NCBI RefSeq assembly: GCF_900604335.1
Contig: NZ_UWOD01000001.1
Span: 558,001 to 622,000 of the forward strand
Source: Intestinibacillus sp. Marseille-P6563
GTDB lineage: Bacteria > Bacillota > Clostridia > Oscillospirales > Butyricicoccaceae
Direction: 5' to 3'
Length of the DNA: 64,000 nt
Shown here: piece by piece, positions 35,302-45,374 of the stretch
Layout: each line of letters opens with the position of its first letter
Numbering within the stretch: the stretch's first letter is position 1
Program-made: the position numbers and the translations under genes
Notes under the pieces: generated by a model
The model's database searches: none
The model's input: the letters and a program-made list of their open reading frames with translations, nothing else
Told to the model about the DNA's origin: nothing

Positions 35302-36784
35302 GAGGCTTCTTCAAATTATGTGTAAACCTCCTGAGTGGTGTAGAATAGAAGCATCACACAGGAGGTTATACATATGGCCAGAAAGAATCGCACGCCGGAA
35401 GAAAAGGCCCGGCGGGAGAAAATCCGCGAACTGCTGCAGATGGCGAATATCGGCAGCATGGATGACATTCAAAACCTGTTCAAAGAGACCATAGCCGAAT
35501 TCATGGAGAACGGCCTGGAGGCGGAACTGGATGACGAGCTGGGCTACAGCAAATACGACTACAAGAACAAGAACACAGACAACAGCCGTAATGGCCACAG
35601 CAGCAAAAGGCTGCGTACCAGCTTTGGCGAGGTGGATGTGTCGGTTCCTCGGGACCGGAAAGGCGAGTTTGAGCCGCAGGTGCTGAAAAAGAACCAGACC
35701 AGCATCAGCCAGGATATCGAGGAAAAGATCCTGTCGATGTATGCCAAGGGGATGACCACCGGAGATATTGAGACCCATATTCAGGATATCTACGGTATTT
35801 CGGTCTCGGACAGCACGGTCAGCCGGATCACGGACAAGATCCTGCCTGTGGCCAAAGAGTGGCAGCAGCGGCCTTTGGAGTCCATCTACGCCGTGGTATT
35901 TTTGGATGCCATCCACTACCATGTCCGCAGCGAGGGGCAGATCGTAAAGAAAGCGGTGTATATTGCCATAGGCATTGATCTGGATGGCCGGAAAGATGTA
36001 CTTGGCATGTGGGTAGGCGAAAATGAGAGCGCCAAGTTCTGGGCGACCGTGCTTAACGGCCTGCGGAACCGTGGTGTGGAGGATATTTTCATCGCCTGCA
36101 CGGATAACCTTGCCGGATTTGATGCGGCCTTCCATGCCACCTTTCCTCAAACCGAAATTCAGAACTGCATCATCCATCAGCTGCGCAATTCCAGTAAATA
36201 TGTGTCCTACAAGGACTTAAAGGCGCTTATGGCTGATCTGAAGGCAGTTTATGCCGCCGTAGATGAGCAGGCAGCACTGGATGCCCTGGATACCTTCGGG
36301 GAGCACTGGGACCGGAAATATCCGAAAATCTCCCAGTCCTGGCGGGACAACTGGGCAAACCTGAGCACCTATTTCAAGTACCCTCAGGAGGTGCGGCGGC
36401 TGATTTACACCACCAATGCTATTGAGGGCTTCAACCGCCAGCTGCGTAAGGTGACCAAAGCCAAATCCGTCTTTCCCACCGATGACAGCCTGCTGAAAAT
36501 GCTGTATCTGGCCATGATGGATATCACGAAAAAGTGGACCGGCCGGCGGCAGGACTGGAGTGTGATCCACGCCCAGATGGCTGTCTACTTCGCTGAGCGC
36601 ATGCCTGAGTAATGCCCGTTCAGATCGATGGCTGAGGGGATATGAATGCCTTCGTCTTGACATCCCCTCTCGCTGGCGTTATGTTGTTAACAAGGCGGCA
36701 GCCGTTTTACCCGTCTGCCGCCCATGATAAATTTCGCTCTATTTGCACCACAAATGACCTTTACACAGAATTTGGGATTGCCCT
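35302..36784 (+). mobile_element. IS256-family insertion sequence in mgtA
   Basis: 1483 bp bounded by the 8-bp direct repeat acttgatc (35294-35301 and 36785-36792), the length expected for IS256-family elements. The ends form imperfect inverted repeats: about 17 of 25 positions match between gaggcttcttcaaattatgt and, from the other end, agggcaatcccaaattctgt. It carries one transposase gene. The identical flanking repeats indicate a fairly recent, simple insertion. Confidence 0.9.
35374..36612 (+). CDS. IS256-family (Mutator-type) transposase
   Basis: 412 residues. The DDE catalytic residues are visible as VVFLDAIHY (D, ~175), CTDNLAGFD (D, ~241) and TTNAIEGFNRQLR (E, ~350), with the C/D(2)H-type CIIHQLRNS region between. 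It cuts and pastes the element by a copy-out mechanism in this family. The start follows caggaggttatacat. The gene is intact, so the element may still move. Confidence 0.95.
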   Translation: MARKNRTPEEKARREKIRELLQMANIGSMDDIQNLFKETIAEFMENGLEAELDDELGYSKYDYKNKNTDNSRNGHSSKRLRTSFGEVDVSVPRDRKGEFEPQVLKKNQTSISQDIEEKILSMYAKGMTTGDIETHIQDIYGISVSDSTVSRITDKILPVAKEWQQRPLESIYAVVFLDAIHYHVRSEGQIVKKAVYIAIGIDLDGRKDVLGMWVGENESAKFWATVLNGLRNRGVEDIFIACTDNLAGFDAAFHATFPQTEIQNCIIHQLRNSSKYVSYKDLKALMADLKAVYAAVDEQAALDALDTFGEHWDRKYPKISQSWRDNWANLSTYFKYPQEVRRLIYTTNAIEGFNRQLRKVTKAKSVFPTDDSLLKMLYLAMMDITKKWTGRRQDWSVIHAQMAVYFAERMPE

Positions 36785-38873
36785 ACTTGATCATGTTGGC
36801 ATAGGTTTTGCGGCCTTCGATAATTCCCTGCTCGAGAACCATCAAGTCCTTTTCCAGCAGGATGATATCCGCCGATTCCTTTGCCACATCTACGGCGGTG
36901 TCCACCGAAATACCGATGTCAGCTGACTTCATGGCTGCGGCATCATTGATGCCGTCCCCCATGAAGCCGACCGTATGACCATTCTCTCGAAGTATGGAGA
37001 CCACACGCGCCTTCTGATCTGGGGTCAGCTTGGCAAATACATCGGTGGATTCGGCTGCTTTCGCCAATTCGGCATCACTCATATGCTCGAGATCAGCTCC
37101 CAGCAGCATATTCCGTACCTTGAGCCCCACCTGTTTGCAAATCGTACGGGTTACCTTGTCATTATCTCCCGTTAGAATTTTGGTGGTGACACCATGATCT
37201 TTCAATGCTCGGATAGCATCCGCAGTCGATTCCTTGGGCGGATCAAGAAAAGCCAGGTAGCCAATCAGCACCATATCACATTCATCTTTTACGCCAAATG
37301 TGTCGACCGGAGAGGGATTGCTTTTTTGTGCAATCGCAAGTACGCGGAATCCCTTATCATTGAGGTCATCCACGGTTTGAAGAATGCGGCGGCGCACTTC
37401 ATCCGTCAAAGACTGCACCGTGCCGTCACACTCTGCAAACGAGCAAATGGACAGCATTTCCTCCACAGCGCCTTTGGTTACCATTTGTGTTTTCCCGGTT
37501 TTGTCCTGCACAACGGTGGTCAGCCGGCGCCGCGCAAAATCGAAGGGAATTTCGTCTACTTTCCGATAATGTTCCGATAAATCCACCAACCGCGGGTCCT
37601 CTGCCTCTGCTTCCTCGGTCTTATGAATAATGGCAAGATCCATCATATTTTTGTATCCCGTCTGGAAATAGCTGTTGAGATACGCGTGACGCAAAACGCG
37701 GGTATCGTCTTCGCCATTGACATTCAAATGATATTCCAGAACGACCTGATCCTGTGTCAAGGTCCCGGTTTTATCCGTGCAAAGAATATCGATTGCCCCA
37801 AAGTTCTGGATCGAGTTTAGATTCTTGACAATCGTCTGTTTTTTGCTCATCGATACCGCGCCCTTGGCAAGACAGGTGGTCACGATCATCGGAAGCATTT
37901 CCGGAGTCAGACCCACGGCAATCGAAATACCAAATAGAAACGCTGCCAGCCAGTCTCCTTTGGTGATACCATTGATGAAGAATACCAACGGAACCATGAC
38001 TGCCATAAAGCGGATAAGAACCCAGGAAACCGCATTGACGCCTTTGGTAAAGCTCGTTTCCACGGCTTCTCCTGCAACAGCGGATGCCATGGAGCCGAAC
38101 AGCGTATTGTCCCCGACACACACAGCCACGGCGGTCGCACTGCCTGAAACCACATTGCTTCCCATGAATGCAATGTTCATATAATCCGTTTCACTTTCCT
38201 GCGGCTTGCTGACATGGGGCATTTTTTCCACCGGTTCGCTCTCGCCAGTCAAGCTGGCTTGACTGATGAACAAATCCTTTGACTCCAAAATGCGCACATC
38301 GGCCGGAATCATATCACCAGCAGACAGATGGATCATATCTCCCACAACCAATTCATCCATAGGAATTTCTGCTTTTTCCTGATTTCTTCGGGTAACGGTG
38401 CAGGTAGTGGTGATCATGGCCAGAAGTTTTTCCGCTGCATTCCCGCTTCTGGATTCCTGCACAAAGCGGAGCGTACCCGAAATGATGACCATGGTCATGA
38501 TAATCACGACGGTCAGGCAGTCGAAATCCTCCGGTGTGCTTCCGAACAGAGACAAATACGGAAAAACCATATCGGTCATTGTGGATACCAGGGCCAAAAA
38601 GAACAGAATCGCGGTAAACGGATTGATAAACGCGTCAGCCAACCGTCTTACCAAGGATTTTTTCTTTTCATGGGTTACTTTATTGCTGCCATATTGGGCT
38701 CGGCTTGCAGACACTGCTTCCATGTCCAGACCACGAAGCGTCGTGTGTAATTCTTGCAAAACACCTTTTATCGGATTTGTTGCCGCATGTTCGATGCGGC
38801 GCTTCTGTTCGTCTCGGATTGCTGCCTTTTCCGCAGCCTGACGCGCAGAAATGCGATTTTCTTTCTTGTTCAT
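36785..38873 (-). pseudogene. mgtA: mgtA copy 1, N-terminal part cut by IS
   Basis: About 696 residues of a magnesium-translocating P-type ATPase, including the TGES actuator loop (TGESEPVEK), the phosphorylation site DKTGTLTQ (Asp ~365) and the hinge [16 protein letters not shown]. It ends at MIK followed by a TAG contributed by the IS, so the C-terminal membrane segments are missing. The ATG at 38873 has aaggagg 9 nt upstream. A product could still be made but should not transport ions. Confidence 0.9.
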
Positions 38874-39004
38874 GATGATCAACCTCCTTGAATGAAATCA
38901 AGGCAGTACACGACATGGGACTCCATTGTCCATGTACTAACCTTCGCGGACCGCTATCAGAGTCCATGTCATTCACCTCTTTTCGTCCTAAACCAGTATA
39001 AAAA
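38874..39004 (-). promoter_or_regulatory. mgtA leader with hairpin and possible leader peptide
   Basis: Between the terminator at 39005-39042 and the mgtA start, the minus strand carries a gaggtg site followed by ATG opening a frame MDSDSGPRRLVHGQWSPM, which runs past the mgtA start in another frame. catggactc pairs with gagtcccatg and agtacatg with catgtcgtgtact, forming a hairpin. Magnesium transporters are often controlled by leader peptides or riboswitches; no M-box consensus was recognised here. Confidence 0.35.
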
Positions 39005-39042
39005 AATCGCAAGAAAGATCACATGGTCAAAACCTTGCGATT
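39005..39042 (-). terminator. Terminator between winged-helix gene and mgtA copy 1
   Basis: aatcgcaag/cttgcgatt with a ~20-nt loop. On the minus strand it is followed by ttttttata. It could also act as a conditional terminator for mgtA. Confidence 0.65.
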
Positions 39043-39062
39043 TTCTTGCGATATGGTAAGAA

Positions 39063-39570
39063 TTATAGATGATCGTTAAACTTATAGCCGATGCCCCAAA
39101 CCGTCAGGATGTATTCGGGCGAATCCGGATTAGGCTCGATTTTCTTGCGAAGTTTTCGGATAAACGCCATGATATTGCTATCGTCCAGCAAGTAATCGTT
39201 TTCCCACACAGCCTGGTAAATCTGTTCTTTTGTGAACACCTCACCGCGATTGCGGGCCAAAAAATATAAAATGTCAAACTCTTTAGGGGTTAATGAAATC
39301 TCTATCCCTTCTCGGCTCACCTTACGCAATCTCCAATCAATAGACAGTGTGCCACAACAGATTATGTCTCCCCCAGCTGTTGGAAACTCACCCTCTCCCA
39401 GTTCCAGCATTAGAGAGCCCGCTGTGCCGTCCATTAAATTCCGAAGCCCTTCGCTTAGTTCCTGTGCGCTTGGTGTGCTGATTGCAGAAGTTCGCAGTTT
39501 ATCTAAAAGCCACTTAAAGCCACTTGACCAAGGAGGAATCCAAAGCGACAAAATCAATATGTTTCTTCAT
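39063..39570 (-). pseudogene. OmpR-type winged-helix regulator broken by 10-bp duplication
   Basis: The C-terminal 100 residues are a clear OmpR/PhoB winged helix (ISLTPKEFDILYFLARNRGEV, shown as SLTPKEFDILYFL; then VWENDYLLDDSNIMAFIRKLRKK and GIGYKFN). There is no receiver domain. An ATG at 39570 with aaaggagg opens MKKHIDFVALDSSLVKWL and then hits TAA. The unit aaagccactt is duplicated in tandem at 39506-39525; removing one copy restores VKWLLDKLRTSAIS in frame with the winged helix. The gene lies between two magnesium ATPase genes and probably regulated them. Confidence 0.8.
39506..39525. repeat. 10-bp tandem duplication in the winged-helix gene
   Basis: aaagccactt occurs twice head to tail. 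Ten is not a multiple of three, and deletion of one unit restores the reading frame, so the duplication explains the frameshift. The sequence could revert by slippage. Confidence 0.85.
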
Positions 39571-39587
39571 AACAGATTCCTCCTTTC

Positions 39588-42268
39588 TCAAAGCAATTCA
39601 TGATGCCGCCAGAGATACCACCGCTTGGCCAATGTAACCCACAACAGATATAGCAACACTGTGAGTGCCAAAAAAACGAAATAGACCGGCGGCAAAGCGG
39701 TCAGCCCAATCAGTTCACCAATTGGCGTGAATGTGAGGAGCGTAAACAGTGCTGTGCCCAGTAAAGTCACCAGCATGACTGGTCGGGACGGCCTACTTTG
39801 CAAAAGCGGCACCTTTTGTGTCCGCAAAAGATGCAGAATGAGCACCTGTGTCCACATGGATTCCAGAAACCACCCGGTCTGAAATAGCGCGATAAAGCGG
39901 GCCTGTTCGGCACTTCCCGCCAAAGCAGAAAAGGCACCACCGCAAACCGATGGACACAAAACAAAAAACAAATACGCAAAGGTAAGAATATCAAAACAGG
40001 AGCTGATCGGCCCGAAAAACCGCATAAAGCGGCCCAAAGTTCTGCCCGACCACTCCAACGGTTTGGAATACAAATCCGCATCGACCTGATCCCAAGGAAG
40101 AACCAGGCATAAAATATCATACAGAAGATTCAACAGCAGAAGCTGCAATGCAGTCATCGGGAAAAAGGGTAAAAACACGCTGGCAATCACGATGGAAAAG
40201 ATATTTCCGAAGTTAGAAGAGGCTGTGATTTTAATATATTTTGACACATTGGCGAATGCTTTCCGCCCTTCTTTGATTCCTTCTTCCAAGACATTTAAAT
40301 CTTTTTCCAGCAGAACAACATCTGCTCCTTCTTTGACAGCCTCTGCCGCTGTGTCTACGGATATTCCCACATCTGACTCCACAATCGCCGGCAAGTCATT
40401 CATGCCGTCTCCCAAAAAGCCTACTGTGTGTCCGTTTGTCCGCAACATCTGCACAATTTCAACTTTCTGCTTTGGTGACAGTTCTGCAAAGACTGTGGTG
40501 CGCTCAATCTGTATCGGAATTTCGTTGTCGGTCAACTGTTCCAGTTCTCCGCCTGTTAGAGTGTGTGCAGTATCAATCCCCAGTCTTCGACAGATGGAAG
40601 CCGCAACATCCCGATGAGCCCCAGTCAACACCCTTACGTCAACATTGAGTTTTTGCAGTTTATCCATTGCAGCAGCGGCGCTTCGCTTGGGTGCATCAAA
40701 AAATGCCAGATATCCCAGTAGAATCAGGTCCTTCTCGTCTTCCCGCGATAACCTCGCCTTCTCCATGGGTTTATACGCCACCGCCAGAACTTTCATGCCG
40801 TCTTCCAGCATTTCGTCTACAATCGCATGGATGCTCGCCTCTCCATTGGCATCCATGCTTCGTCGTTCCCCTTTATACTCAATATCGCTACATCTGTGGT
40901 ACACTTCATCAATGCTGCCTTTGATAATAAGAAAATTTTCCTCTTTGTGTCGCACAAGAACACTGGCAAACCTTCGCTCATGATCAAAAGGAAGTTCGTC
41001 CAGCTTTGGATGCTGCCCTTCTAACTCCTGATAGTGTATACTGTACCCCGGCATTTCCCGATATTTGAGAATGGCATCGTCCAAGTGATTTTGGACACCA
41101 GTATGATAGAGGCTGTTTAAATAGGCAAAATCTAAAACCTGCTGGCTTTCGTTTCCCAGAATGTCCATGTAATATTCCAGCGATATTCGATCGCCAGTTA
41201 AAGTCCCGGTTTTGTCCACGCATAGGATATCCATACTGCCAAATCCCTGCATGGCATTGATGTTTTTGACAACGGTCTGCTTTGTGCCCATTGCTGCACT
41301 ACCTTTGGCCAGACAAGCATTGATCACCATTGGAAGCATTTCTGGAGTCAGGCCAACGGCAACCGAAAGCGCAAACAAAAAGGCAGAAACCCAGTCGCCT
41401 TTCGTCAGTCCACAGGCGATGAATACGACAGGAATCAAAACCGTCATAAAGCGGATGAGTACCCATGCAATCGAGTTTGCACCCTGATCGAAGCCGTTTT
41501 TTAGGTGAGATTCCGCTGTCGAAAATCCGCCATAAACGGTATCTTTACCAACCGCCAGTACGATGCCCTCACCCATACCGCCAGTACGATGCCCTCACCC
41601 ATACCGCCAGTAACCAAGGAGCCCATAAACATGAGATTCTTATAATCGGAATAAGAATGCGCCTGTCCCCGGAAAAGGCTCCTGGCATTCTTCTCCAAAA
41701 TCCCACTCTCACCCGTAAGGACGGATTGCGAGATAAACAAATCCTTTGCCGCAGTCAACCGAATGTCCGCCGGTACACGATCTCCGGCCAGAAGACGCAC
41801 TTGGTCACCCACCACGAGTTCTGTGGAGGAAATCTTCGTCCATTTCCCATTCCTACGTACCATCACAGTGGAAGAAACCATTTTTGTCAGATGATCTGCC
41901 ACACGTTTTGCGCGGAGTTCCTGAATAAATCGCACAATGCCACTAATCAGCAGCATACATAGAATAATGGCCGCAGTCGTAATATTCCGACTGAAATTGG
42001 ATGCCAGCACAACATCGGTTAAAAAGGATATGGCAGCCAGCACAAACAGGATGATCGTGAACGGATTGATAAAGGCTCTCCGCAAGCGATAGAGTACCGT
42101 ATCGGACGCTCTGCCGGACAAGACATTCTTTCCGTATTTGATACGACTTTCTTCGATCTCTTCATCGCTGTATCCTTGCTCTGAAATATGAAAGTCCTGA
42201 TACAGCGCATCCATATCCATATAGGCATAGTCAAGCACACGCCGATGAATCGCACGGTCACTTTTCAT
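39588..42268 (-). pseudogene. mgtA: mgtA copy 2, frameshifted by 26-bp duplication
   Basis: A second magnesium-type P-ATPase in two overlapping frames. The N-terminal part (42268 to about 41501) has the TGESGILEK actuator loop; after MGEGIVLAV it shifts into WVRASYWRLV and stops. The remainder (MGEGIVLAVGKDTVYGGF to WRHHELL, stop at 39588) carries DKTGTLTGD and GDGMNDLPAIVESDVG. A 26-bp unit is duplicated at 41551-41602; removing one copy gives one continuous frame of about 885 residues. The gene is the first of the locus and paralogous to copy 1. Confidence 0.9.
41551..41602. repeat. 26-bp tandem duplication in mgtA copy 2
   Basis: The unit starting accgccagtacgatgccctc and ending acccat occurs twice without interruption, followed by a third partial copy of 10 bp (accgccagta). 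The partial copy shows that the original unit had 10-bp direct repeats at its ends, which favour slippage. The duplication causes the frameshift. Confidence 0.9.
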
Positions 42269-42530
42269 TCATCTCACCTCGATCGGATTGGTTTTTATGA
42301 TAATTCTACTGTATTATAACATAAAAACTGCTTCGTCACGTTGGATGAAATCTTGCTTTTTTCTTACTTTGCAAATATTCTTTTTTTATGATAGTAGCCG
42401 ATCGTTTTGACATTCCTGTGACAAAACCTTCGGTTTTCGGACGGATTCATTTTGTGTAAACCCATCTTTTGCCGTTTGCTTTACTGTGCTATACTGAAGA
42501 TAAAGAGATTTACAGGAAGGAGTGACCCCT

Positions 42531-43919
42531 ATGCCAATGCTCGGTGCCATACTGCCCCCTCACCCGCCAGTATTACTGCCCGAAGTGGGGCATGGACGAG
42601 AACGAGAAATTGCTGCTACCGGCCGCGCAATGTCCATGGCCGCCGAAGAAGTCGCTCGTTGGGACCCAGATGTCCTGATTGTTGCTTCGCCCCATACGAT
42701 TTTATATGGGGACTATTTTCACATTGCTCCTGGCCGCGCTGCCGCAGGAGACATGTCTGCCTTCGGTGCACCACAGGTACGGATTCAAGTGTCCTATGAT
42801 ACCGCTTTACGCGACGAGATCATATCCCAGGCACAGGCTGTCGGGCTCGAAGCTGGGACGCTCGGCCAGCGAGACCCTGCCCTTGACCATGGTGTCTTGA
42901 TTCCGCTTTATTTTCTGCAACGAGCTGGGGTCCATTGCCCCATCATACGGATGGGCTTGTCCGGCTTTTCCTCTTTGGACCATTACCGGCTAGGACAGTG
43001 CGTAGCCAAAGCGGTCGAACAATTGGGCCGCCGTGCCGTGTTCGTGGCCAGCGGCGACCTCTCCCACAAGCTCAAAGACGACGGCCCCTATGGTTTTGCA
43101 TCCGAAGGCCCGATATTCGACAAAGCCGTTACACAAGCAATGGCCTCTGCGGATTTTTTACAGTTTCTCGCCCTGAATCCATCCCTTTGTGAGCGGGCGG
43201 CCGAGTGTGGTCTGCGTGCCTTTCAGATGATGGCAGGCGCTTTGGATGGACTTGCCGTAGCTCCCCAGCTTCTCAGCCATGAAGGACCTTTTGGCGTGGG
43301 ATATGCGGTAGCATTGTTCCCAGTCACAGGCCCGGATTCCACCCGCTGCTTTGCAATTGCCTGCGAGCAGGCGCAGCGCGCCCATCTGGAGGAATGCCGT
43401 GCCAGAGAGGATGCCTGGGTACGGCTGGCACGGCTCTCGCTGGAGACCTATGTGCGCACCGGCCATCGCTTGGAACGTTTGCCCGATGACCTGCCCTCCG
43501 AACTGACCAGCCCCACTGCCGGAGCCTTTGTTTCGCTGCATATCAACGGGCGGCTACGAGGCTGCATCGGCACCATTGTCCCCACGCAGGAAAACGTCGC
43601 TTGGGAGATCGTACAAAATGCCATATCTGCTGGTTCCCGTGACCCACGATTCCCTACCGTACGTGCCGACGAACTGGATACCCTGGAATATAGCGTGGAT
43701 GTGCTAGGGCAGCCTGAGCCTGTGGACTCCCCTGCCCAGCTGGACCCCAAGCAATACGGCGTAATCGTCAGCTGTGGCCAGCGGCGTGGTCTGCTGCTTC
43801 CCGATCTGGACGGCGTGGACACCGTCGAGCAGCAACTGCATATCGCCTGTCAAAAAGGCGGCATCTCCGCAAAAGATCGGTATCAAATCGAACGTTTTCG
43901 GGTGGTGCGGCATTTATGA
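42531..43919 (+). CDS. AmmeMemoRadiSam MEMO-AMMECR1 fusion protein
   Basis: 462 residues. The N-terminal ~265 residues are a MEMO-like / class III extradiol dioxygenase fold with HPPVLLPEVGHG, SPHT and the conserved GDLSHK. The C-terminal part is an AMMECR1 domain with the invariant LRGCIGTI (about 343-350) and DPRFPTV. In many anaerobes these two proteins and a radical SAM enzyme form the AmmeMemoRadiSam system, whose reaction is unknown. The ATG at 42531 follows aaggag. It overlaps the radical SAM gene by 4 bp (ATGA). Confidence 0.9.
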   Translation: MPMLGAILPPHPPVLLPEVGHGREREIAATGRAMSMAAEEVARWDPDVLIVASPHTILYGDYFHIAPGRAAAGDMSAFGAPQVRIQVSYDTALRDEIISQAQAVGLEAGTLGQRDPALDHGVLIPLYFLQRAGVHCPIIRMGLSGFSSLDHYRLGQCVAKAVEQLGRRAVFVASGDLSHKLKDDGPYGFASEGPIFDKAVTQAMASADFLQFLALNPSLCERAAECGLRAFQMMAGALDGLAVAPQLLSHEGPFGVGYAVALFPVTGPDSTRCFAIACEQAQRAHLEECRAREDAWVRLARLSLETYVRTGHRLERLPDDLPSELTSPTAGAFVSLHINGRLRGCIGTIVPTQENVAWEIVQNAISAGSRDPRFPTVRADELDTLEYSVDVLGQPEPVDSPAQLDPKQYGVIVSCGQRRGLLLPDLDGVDTVEQQLHIACQKGGISAKDRYQIERFRVVRHL

Positions 43920-44740
43920 GTATTCGATGCGACCTGTGCTTTCATCACTGTAAGCTACACGAAGGACAGACCGGCTTGTGCCGAGCCCGTGCCAATCGTC
44001 ATGGACAAATAGTCTCTCTCAATTATGGTAAACTGACTGCGCTTGCTCTGGACCCTATTGAGAAAAAGCCGCTGCGCCAATTCCATCCTGGCAGCATGAT
44101 TTTATCGGTGGGCAGCTTTGGCTGCAACCTTCATTGTCCCTTTTGCCAGAACGCGGCCATCGCTACTGCCGGACCGGAAAGCCGCACCCAGGATTGTTCC
44201 CCGGAAGCACTGGTGCGGGAAGCTGTCCGCTTACAGGACCGCGGCAATATTGGCATCGCCTACACATACAATGAGCCTTTGGTTGGCTATGAATATGTAA
44301 GGGACTGTGCCGCTCTTGTACACGAAGCCGGTATGCTCAATGTGCTTGTGACCAATGGCACCATAGAGGATGCCCCCTGGCGTGCTTTGCTGCCGCAAAT
44401 CGACGCAGTCAACATTGACCTGAAAGGCTTTCAGGAAAGCTGGTATCATACCTTGGGCGGTGACTTGGAAACGGTAAAGCGTTCGATTCGTCTGGCGGCA
44501 CAAAGCTGCCACGTGGAAGTGACTACCTTAATCGTACCGGACGAAAATGACAGCGAAGACGAAATGCGCGCTTTATCCTCTTGGTTGGCTTCGGTCAGCC
44601 CAGACATCCCGTTGCACGTTTCCCGCTTCTTTCCCCGCCACTGCATGACCGACCGTCTACCCACCCCGGTAGAAACAGTTTATCGCTTAGCCGATGTGGC
44701 ACGAGAAAAACTGCATACGGTTTACACGGGAAATTGCTGA
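43916..44740 (+). CDS. amrS: AmmeMemoRadiSam system radical SAM enzyme
   Basis: 274 residues. The N-terminal cysteines CDLCFHHCKLHEGQTGLC (shown as CDLCFHHC and GQTGLCRAR) precede the radical SAM cluster motif CNLHCPFCQN (about 67-76). GIAYTYNEPLVG and NVDLKGF-like NIDLKGFQESWY follow, as in the activase-like branch. It generates a 5'-deoxyadenosyl radical for an unknown substrate, perhaps the MEMO or AMMECR1 partner. Overlap with the upstream gene implies coupled translation. Confidence 0.92.
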   Translation: MSIRCDLCFHHCKLHEGQTGLCRARANRHGQIVSLNYGKLTALALDPIEKKPLRQFHPGSMILSVGSFGCNLHCPFCQNAAIATAGPESRTQDCSPEALVREAVRLQDRGNIGIAYTYNEPLVGYEYVRDCAALVHEAGMLNVLVTNGTIEDAPWRALLPQIDAVNIDLKGFQESWYHTLGGDLETVKRSIRLAAQSCHVEVTTLIVPDENDSEDEMRALSSWLASVSPDIPLHVSRFFPRHCMTDRLPTPVETVYRLADVAREKLHTVYTGNC

Positions 44741-44767
44741 AAATCCATACACTAGGAGGTATTTGAT

Positions 44768-45328
44768 ATGCGTAAAAATTTTGGAGCCAAGCCGTGGACC
44801 TATCCTCAGCCGGTCTTTATCCTCGCCACCTACGGAGAGGATGGTACTCCGGATGCCATGAATGCAGCCTGGGGCGGCATCAGTGACGATCAAGAGCTGT
44901 CCATGTGCATCAGCGCCGAACACAAGACCACTACCAACATTCTGGCCCGTAAAGCGTTCACGGTCAGCATGGCTACGGCAGAACAAATGGTAGCTTGTGA
45001 TTATGTTGGCATCGAATCCGGTAATGCGGTGTCCAACAAGCTGGAAAAGGCAGGCTGGCACACCACCAAATCGGAATTTGTAGATGCTCCCCTGATTGAC
45101 GAACTACCCATGGCAGTAGAATGCCGTCTGGTCAGCTATGATCCGGAAAGCTGCCGTTTGGTGGGTGAGATCGTCAATGTCAGTGCCGACACATCGGTAC
45201 TGGATGCAGAAGGCAAAATCGACCCCGACAAGCTCCAGCCGATTATCTTTGACCCCATCCACAACACCTATCGCAAGCTGGGTGAAAAGGTGGGCAATGC
45301 CTTCCGAGATGGGCTTTCACTCAAATAA
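44768..45328 (+). CDS. Flavin reductase-like FMN-binding protein
   Basis: 186 residues of the flavin-reductase split-barrel family: FILATYGEDGTPDAMNAAWGG (shown as TYGEDGTPDAMNAAWGG, about 18-38), CISAEHKTTTNI and the ending HNTYRKLGEKVGNAFRDGL. It binds FMN and can supply reduced flavin or electrons. It follows the radical SAM gene by 27 bp with a strong aggagg site, so it is probably in the same operon and may be an electron source for it. Confidence 0.88.
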   Translation: MRKNFGAKPWTYPQPVFILATYGEDGTPDAMNAAWGGISDDQELSMCISAEHKTTTNILARKAFTVSMATAEQMVACDYVGIESGNAVSNKLEKAGWHTTKSEFVDAPLIDELPMAVECRLVSYDPESCRLVGEIVNVSADTSVLDAEGKIDPDKLQPIIFDPIHNTYRKLGEKVGNAFRDGLSLK

Positions 45329-45374
45329 AACGGCGTCAAAACCACAAGATACAGCATTCGAAAGGAATCATCCG

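Noticed and set aside
38680-39012. 110-residue frame overlapping the start of mgtA copy 1
   Set aside because: Most of it is an out-of-frame reading of mgtA; only its first codons are kept as a possible leader peptide.
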